Positions 6,205-9,908 of a stretch of DNA of 9,908 nt are shown piece by piece. The stretch's first letter is position 1; each line of letters opens with the position of its first letter. Origin of the DNA: Treponema sp. (GTDB taxonomy: Bacteria > Spirochaetota > Spirochaetia > Treponematales > Breznakiellaceae); the NCBI GenBank assembly GCA_031255815.1, contig JAIRRU010000136.1:1-9908 (forward strand), given 5' to 3'. A program made the translations under genes and the position numbers. Under the pieces are notes generated by a model. It had not been told where the DNA came from. It worked only from the letters and a program-made list of their open reading frames with translations, and made no database searches.

Positions 6205-7509
6205 TTAGCCCTCCCCGGAAGCGTTCAGGATGACGCTTGAAAGGGGGAGGCGGGAGGGGCACACCACATCGCAGCAGCCGCAGCCGTGACATTCCCCCAG
6301 CCAGCCGCCCGCGGGAGGCTGGAAGTTCCCGCCCTCGATTTTTTTAAAGAGCTCCTCCGGATCAAGCCCCACCGGGCAGACCGTCCGGCAGTCGCCGCAG
6401 CCGATGCAGTTCTGGGGGGCGCTTTTTTTGGACTGGTTTTCCAGAATGGCAAAAACCGCGAAACTGGTCTTAACAATCGGTTCATCCAAATCAACCACCC
6501 TCTGGCCCAAAAGGGGGGAGCCGGTGGCGATCCGTTTCGGCTTTTCGATAAAACCCCCGCACTCGTCAAAGACCTCGCCTATCCGCGTGCCAATCCGCAC
6601 CCTCATTACCTGGGGGCGCCTGACCGCGGAGCCGCCCACGCTTACATAACGATCCAGAATGGGTTTCTTCAACCTTACCGCGTCATAAACCGCCGCCAGG
6701 GTCGCGGGCCCCAATATAAAGAGGGAATCCAGCGCAACAGATTCCTTTTTCTCGTAGCTTCGCAGGATCAGCTCCAGTTCCCGGCGGTTCCGCTGGGGGT
6801 ACCGGGATCCGGTCAGCACCAGGGAAACGGGAATATCGTAATTGCCCGCCTCGGCGAGAAACAGGTTCCCCAGATCCTTTTTCTGCCGGGAAACGGCAAA
6901 CACAAGGCGCCGGGCGCCCGTCATGTTTGCCGCGATAACGCCGCCTTCCACCACCGCCTTGAACCTTTCCCGGCAAAGCGCGTAATCCGCCGCCAGCCAG
7001 GGATCGTCAAACACGCAGCGGACAACCAGGCTCAGAGGCTCGGGGGAGGATCTTGCGCCCGAAACAATCTCCGACAGGGGGCGGCCGGAACCCTCCATCT
7101 CCACCACGCCATATTCGGATACGATATGCTGAAGTTCGTATGGGGAAAGCCCCGACCAGGGGGAAAGGCCCTCCGCCTTTCCCAGCTTTTCAAAACTCCC
7201 CCCCATGCTGATAACCAGGGCCTCGTTGCTGAGCCCGTTCGCCGTTTTCCAGGAGACCAGGCTAACCACCTTGCCGGGGACGGTGGCATGCACGTTGGCG
7301 GAACCTGTGCCCTGCCCCCGCCCGATAAGCATGCCCTCCTTAACCCGATCCCCTACCGTTACGACAGGATAGGCCCGGCCCCCCGAATGCTGGGTCAAGG
7401 GGATGATCGACAGGCCGGGAAGGCAGGCGGTTACGCTGGAATTTCCGGAGGGAGCCGTGGAATCTTCGAAAGAAAGCCCCCCCCGGGGGAACGAATACAC
7501 TCTCATCAC
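6205..7509 (-). CDS. rnfC: RnfC-like peripheral iron-sulfur subunit with degenerate flavin/NADH site
   Basis: A 434-residue RnfC homologue, probably bound to the cytoplasmic face of the membrane. The N-terminal barrel-sandwich part reads G-D-R-V-K-E-G-M-L-I-G (53-63) and H-A-T-V-P-G-K-V (74-81). An SLBB-like part has G-T-R-I-G-E-V-F-D-E-C-G-G (307-319). Two complete [4Fe-4S] motifs follow: C-I-G-C-G-D-C-R-T-V-C-P (Cys368, 371, 374, 378) and C-H-G-C-G-C-C-D-V-V-C-P-S (Cys407, 410, 413, 417). In normal RnfC, G-V-V-G-M-G-G-A-x-F-P-T forms the nucleotide/flavin site; here it is G-V-V-E-M-E-G-S-G-R-P-L (134-145). The conserved E-C-E-P-Y-L-T-A-D has become V-F-D-D-P-W-L-A-A-D (166-175). Electron carrying is therefore plausible but NADH oxidation by FMN is doubtful. 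The GTG at 7509 overlaps the upstream stop by four bases; an ATG follows directly and could be the true start. Family assignment is firm. Confidence 0.88.
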   Translation of the reverse strand: MMRVYSFPRGGLSFEDSTAPSGNSSVTACLPGLSIIPLTQHSGGRAYPVVTVGDRVKEGMLIGRGQGTGSANVHATVPGKVVSLVSWKTANGLSNEALVISMGGSFEKLGKAEGLSPWSGLSPYELQHIVSEYGVVEMEGSGRPLSEIVSGARSSPEPLSLVVRCVFDDPWLAADYALCRERFKAVVEGGVIAANMTGARRLVFAVSRQKKDLGNLFLAEAGNYDIPVSLVLTGSRYPQRNRRELELILRSYEKKESVALDSLFILGPATLAAVYDAVRLKKPILDRYVSVGGSAVRRPQVMRVRIGTRIGEVFDECGGFIEKPKRIATGSPLLGQRVVDLDEPIVKTSFAVFAILENQSKKSAPQNCIGCGDCRTVCPVGLDPEELFKKIEGGNFQPPAGGWLGECHGCGCCDVVCPSRLPLSSVILNASGEG

Positions 7510-9107
7510 GCGGCTACCCGTTTATCGTTGTACAGGGAAGGCTTTCGTTTTCCCCCGCCCCTGCGGGCAGGGCCGGCAAAGGCGGGTATGCAGATAAGCA
7601 GGGTGCAAAGGGCCGGAAAGAATCCGGCAAGAGAAGAACCGCCGCCTCTGAGGTCATCCGCATCCATAAAAACCTGGTTTTCCAAAAAAGCCATAAATCC
7701 TTCAAGCGAAAAAGGCGGAATATCCCCCTCAAGACCCTGAAGCCCGGGAGAGACATCCGTAATAAGTCCGTCTTGGCCTACATTATAGTGATAATACCCC
7801 GGTTGGGCAAATCCGGCGCCCAGGGGCAGCAGGGAAAAACCGCTCTGGAACAGCGCGTGGGCTTCGTATTCGGCGGCGCTGATGGGCGCGGGCCAGGACT
7901 CCGCTTCCCAGCGGCTTCCCCCGGACAGGGCGGCCTCCGGCTGCCTGATTTCGTCAAGCCAGGCGAGGGGCCGGGGAGGGTCGAAATCGAAGGAGGAGAG
8001 GGAAAAAACCGCCGAAATGAGGGAGGCGCAGGCAAAGGGAAGCATGGTTTTGGGGAACTCGGGCCCGGCCCGGGTCTCCATGATTATCACCGGGACAAAA
8101 GGCACATGCCCCCCCCTGTTCCGGGTCTCCAGCGTGAAATACGAAAAAAAAATTCCCATAAAAGCCGCAAAGCTTCCCGCCGCAAGCAGGGGCCCGGCTT
8201 TCCCCAGCACCGCGGAGAGAACGTAGATCCCGGCAAGGGAAAGCCCGAGGAGCCAGTGGAAACGGTAGGGAAAGCCGCTCCGCCGGATGCCGGCAAGGAA
8301 GCCCCGCTCTTTCCGCCCGAAAGAAGCGGTAAAGCGCAGGGAAAAGCAGATTTCCCGCACCGGCTCCAGGAGCAGCCCCGCCAGCAGGCAGAGGATCGCC
8401 CCCATGGCGAAGCCCGGGGAACCCAGAAGGCTGAGGCCTGCCAGAGGCGGGACCAGGTGGAAGGCCAGCAGGCGGGGGCGGAGCAGGAAACAGAGCCCCA
8501 GCCCGGCCAAAAGGTAACAGAGAAGGTACAGGCCGGAAAAGCCGCGCCCGGCGGCGGCCTTAACGGAGGCCGCGGCGGCCCGGAGCGAGGCCTCCCCGGG
8601 AAAGATCAGGGTGTGGGGGGTCTCCCCCATCAGATCGCGGATCGTCTTTTCCACCGAGCGGTAAAGGGCGGGCCGGAAAACAGCGTCAAAACGCAGGGCC
8701 GAATCGTCAAGGGGGATAAAAAAGTAACGCTTCCCGTTCCGGACAAAGAAAGAGCGGAGCCGCCCGGCAAAACCGTCGTTCCTGGGATCAAAGGCTTCCA
8801 CCCTGTCCTCGTACTGATCCAGGGGAACCCGGATGATCCGGTTAAAATCGTTCAGCAGCACCCACTGGGACGACTCGGACAGGGTCTCCCTGCCGGAGGC
8901 TTCCAGGTTCAGGGCCTGGTTCAGGGCGGCCGCCGTTTCCCGGTCGGCGGCCGCCTGGTCAAGTTCGAGCACCGCGAAAAGCGGCCCTTCCGCCACGCGG
9001 TTCACTGCCGGCGCGGAAACGGGGAAAAGCGCGGCCAGGGCAAAGAGCAGGGCCCCCAGGATCAGGGAACAGAAGCTTAGAACCGGAAGGGGGTTTTTTA
9101 AAACCAT
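7506..9107 (-). CDS. Unrecognised 533-residue multi-pass membrane protein, coupled to rnfC
   Basis: I do not recognise a family. Residues 10-32 form a signal-anchor-like membrane segment. A soluble stretch of about 155 residues follows (35-190), probably outside the membrane, with Q-W-V-L-L-N-D-F-N-R-I-I-R-V-P-L-D-Q-Y-E (81-100) and G-K-R-Y-F-F-I-P-L-D-D-S (125-136). Then come about six hydrophobic segments (191-209, 212-230, 232-249, 283-301, 305-324, 353-371), a second soluble stretch (about 372-490) rich in aromatic residues, and a final membrane segment (495-512) with a basic tail. No cysteine cluster, nucleotide or flavin motif is seen. The stop overlaps the rnfC GTG by four bases and the start follows the DUF212 stop by 12 bases, so it is cotranscribed with and translationally coupled to the Rnf-like genes. 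An accessory or new subunit of that complex is the natural guess. The ATG at 9107 has only a weak AGGG site upstream. Confidence 0.8.
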   Translation of the reverse strand: MVLKNPLPVLSFCSLILGALLFALAALFPVSAPAVNRVAEGPLFAVLELDQAAADRETAAALNQALNLEASGRETLSESSQWVLLNDFNRIIRVPLDQYEDRVEAFDPRNDGFAGRLRSFFVRNGKRYFFIPLDDSALRFDAVFRPALYRSVEKTIRDLMGETPHTLIFPGEASLRAAAASVKAAAGRGFSGLYLLCYLLAGLGLCFLLRPRLLAFHLVPPLAGLSLLGSPGFAMGAILCLLAGLLLEPVREICFSLRFTASFGRKERGFLAGIRRSGFPYRFHWLLGLSLAGIYVLSAVLGKAGPLLAAGSFAAFMGIFFSYFTLETRNRGGHVPFVPVIIMETRAGPEFPKTMLPFACASLISAVFSLSSFDFDPPRPLAWLDEIRQPEAALSGGSRWEAESWPAPISAAEYEAHALFQSGFSLLPLGAGFAQPGYYHYNVGQDGLITDVSPGLQGLEGDIPPFSLEGFMAFLENQVFMDADDLRGGGSSLAGFFPALCTLLICIPAFAGPARRGGGKRKPSLYNDKRVAA

Positions 9108-9119
9108 AGAACGGAAACC

Positions 9120-9608
9120 CTACAAAAACACGAAGGCGGCGGATATAAAGATGCCCAAAAGGCCCCCCACCGCCACCTCCAGCGGCGTATGCCCCTGGAT
9201 TTCCTTTACCGGATGGTATTCCGTATCCAACTTTTCCGACACCTGCCTGCCCAGGATATTGAGAATCCGCGCCTGGATACCCGAAGAACGGCGTACCCCC
9301 ATAGCGTCCCGCAGCACTACCAAGGCGAACCAGAAGGAAAGCTGGAAAATGTTTGAACCCGGCCCCTCCACAAAAGCGAAGGATGTGGCTATGGAACATA
9401 CCAGGGCGGCGTGGCTGGAAGGCATGCCGCCGGTGCGCCAGACCAGGGTCTCCAAAGTATCCCGGAAATTTCTTTTCCGGGAGCTTATCAAGTGAATGAT
9501 CATTTTTAAAAACTGGGCCATACAAAAACTGGTTATTGAGGAAAGAAATATCTGATTTTCCAGAAAAGCCTTAAGCGGCCCCGCCCTTAAAGGCATAGAA
9601 AAAAGCAT
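9120..9608 (-). CDS. DUF212 / YuiD-like membrane protein (acid phosphatase/vanadium haloperoxidase-related)
   Basis: A 162-residue membrane protein in the DUF212 family (Bacillus YuiD type, usually about 150-160 residues). Signatures are A-Q-F-L-K-M-I (31-37), W-R-T-G-G-M-P-S-S-H-A-A (57-68), R-D-A-M-G-V-R-R-S-S-G-I-Q-A (100-113) and G-H-T-P-L-E-V-A-V-G-G-L-L-G (139-152), followed by a C-terminal membrane segment. The M-P-S-S-H and G-H-T motifs resemble the phosphate-binding motifs of PAP2-type phosphatases, so a membrane lipid phosphatase role is possible but unproven. The frame is open up to an ATG at 9707, which would add 33 residues with no ribosome site. I chose the ATG at 9608 because GGAGG (9624-9620) lies 11 bases upstream and the length then fits the family. 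It is the first gene of the Rnf-like operon, 12 bases before the next start. Family call is firm; the link to Rnf rests on position. Confidence 0.85.
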   Translation of the reverse strand: MLFSMPLRAGPLKAFLENQIFLSSITSFCMAQFLKMIIHLISSRKRNFRDTLETLVWRTGGMPSSHAALVCSIATSFAFVEGPGSNIFQLSFWFALVVLRDAMGVRRSSGIQARILNILGRQVSEKLDTEYHPVKEIQGHTPLEVAVGGLLGIFISAAFVFL

Positions 9609-9707
9609 TATACCATGTTCCTCCAAGTAAAGGGGGACTGTCAAGACTCCGCCGGATACGGGGCCGGAACCCCGAAACCCGGCCTCCGGAAAAATCCTCC
9701 GGTTCAT

Positions 9708-9790
9708 ACTGAATGAATAAGCGCTACCCCCGCCCTTTGCGCGCCTTTTCGCCCGGCCTTCGGCCCGGTGGTAAATTTCTTGAATTCATA
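9708..9790. other. Upstream region of the DUF212-Rnf-like operon, no clear promoter
   Basis: Together with the possible leader 9609-9707 this is where the operon promoter should lie. I find no convincing sigma-70 pair. A minus-strand TTGACA (9644-9639) and TATAAT (9612-9607) exist but are 26 bases apart, and the second overlaps the chosen start codon. A small GGCC-TTC-GGCC stem is at 9755-9765. Confidence 0.3.
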
Positions 9791-9840
9791 TGAGGCTTTC
9801 CCAAAACTTCAGCTTTTGGGAAAGCTACCTTAAATTTATG
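9791..9840. repeat. Interspersed hairpin repeat, copy 3 (perfect 12-bp stem)
   Basis: GCTTTCCCAAAA (9795-9806) pairs perfectly with TTTTGGGAAAGC (9814-9825) around CTTCAGC. The tail TACCTTAAATTTATG matches the tail of module A at 3205-3221 with few changes. Loop and flanks match copy 1 at 1091-1142. Changes in one arm are balanced in the other between copies (TTCCC with GGGAA here, GTTTC or GTTCC with GGAAC in the other copies), which suggests that the stem is what is kept. Confidence 0.7.
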
Positions 9841-9842
9841 GG

Positions 9843-9868
9843 AAAAAGCGGGCTTTAGACCGCTTTTT
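9843..9868. terminator. Symmetric (bidirectional) intrinsic terminator
   Basis: AAAAAGCGG (9843-9851) pairs with CCGCTTTTT (9860-9868) over the 8-base loop GCTTTAGA. The A and T arms give a T-run after the G-C core on both strands, so it can end transcripts from either side, including a gene beyond the right edge. It directly follows repeat copy 3. Confidence 0.7.
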
Positions 9869-9873
9869 CAAGA

Positions 9874-9908
9874 GCATTTTCCGAAACCAACCGGGTTTTG
9901 GGAAATGC
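9874..9908. repeat. Hairpin at the right edge, related to the interspersed repeats
   Basis: GCATTTTCCGAAACC (9874-9888) pairs with GGTTTTGGGAAATGC (9894-9908) over AACCG: a 15-bp stem with two G-T pairs. The GGTTTTGGGAAA arm echoes the CCAAAA/TTTTGG arms of the other repeats. It may continue outside the window. Confidence 0.5.

Noticed and set aside
6286..7740. Long plus-strand open frame (484 codons) opposite rnfC
   Set aside because: It is antisense to a well-supported gene. Its proline-, glycine- and arginine-rich translation has no family motif. High GC at third positions leaves few stops on the opposite strand.
7773..9080. Long plus-strand open frame (435 codons) opposite the 533-residue membrane protein
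   Set aside because: Same cause: low-complexity G/Q/P/R-rich translation, while the minus strand gives membrane segments and overlaps with its neighbours in an operon.
9607..9644. Promoter-like TTGACA and TATAAT on the minus strand before the DUF212 gene
   Set aside because: The 26-base spacing is far from 17, and the TATAAT overlaps the chosen ATG.

Overview
The window most likely comes from a GC-rich spirochaete of the Treponema group, perhaps a gut (termite-type) treponeme. This rests on the gene content (a strongly diverged Rnf-type set next to a GH57-family protein) and on hairpin repeats built from GAGCTTGTTCCAAAA-like arms in the intergenic gaps. The genus is an inference; no rRNA or other marker gene is present.

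Layout. Bases 2-811 (+) hold the 3' part of a radical SAM gene of the spore-photoproduct-lyase-like family. It is AT-rich, unlike everything else here, and looks acquired. Bases 812-1172 have no gene. They contain a cluster of hairpins ending in a good intrinsic terminator for minus-strand transcription, plus one copy of an interspersed hairpin repeat. Bases 1173-3134 (-) encode a GH57-family protein whose two catalytic acids appear to be replaced. Bases 3135-3401 carry a composite hairpin repeat. Bases 3402-9608 (-) form one tight operon, transcribed right to left: DUF212/YuiD-like membrane protein, a 533-residue unknown membrane protein, then rnfC, rnfD, rnfG-, rnfE- and rnfA-like genes. Junctions run from a 4-base overlap to a 12-base gap. 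The right end (9708-9908) is again non-coding, with a perfect 12-bp hairpin, a symmetric terminator and a further hairpin reaching the window edge.

Main result. The gene order C-D-G-E-A is that of a standard Rnf electron-transport complex, and folds and family motifs are kept, but the redox sites look erased. RnfC keeps both [4Fe-4S] motifs but has lost the glycine-rich flavin/NADH motif. RnfD lacks a recognisable S-G-A-T flavin-attachment motif at the expected place. The RnfG-like protein stops before the flavin-attachment segment. The RnfA- and RnfE-like proteins have lost three of the four cysteines expected to hold the intramembrane [2Fe-2S] cluster. No rnfB follows rnfA. Open reading frames and strong ribosome sites are intact throughout, so this does not look like decay. 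A conserved, repurposed Rnf-derived membrane complex, perhaps including the 533-residue protein, is the best candidate here for an undescribed system. The neighbouring GH57 protein, also apparently non-catalytic, adds to the picture. All motif comparisons were made by eye against remembered family consensus.
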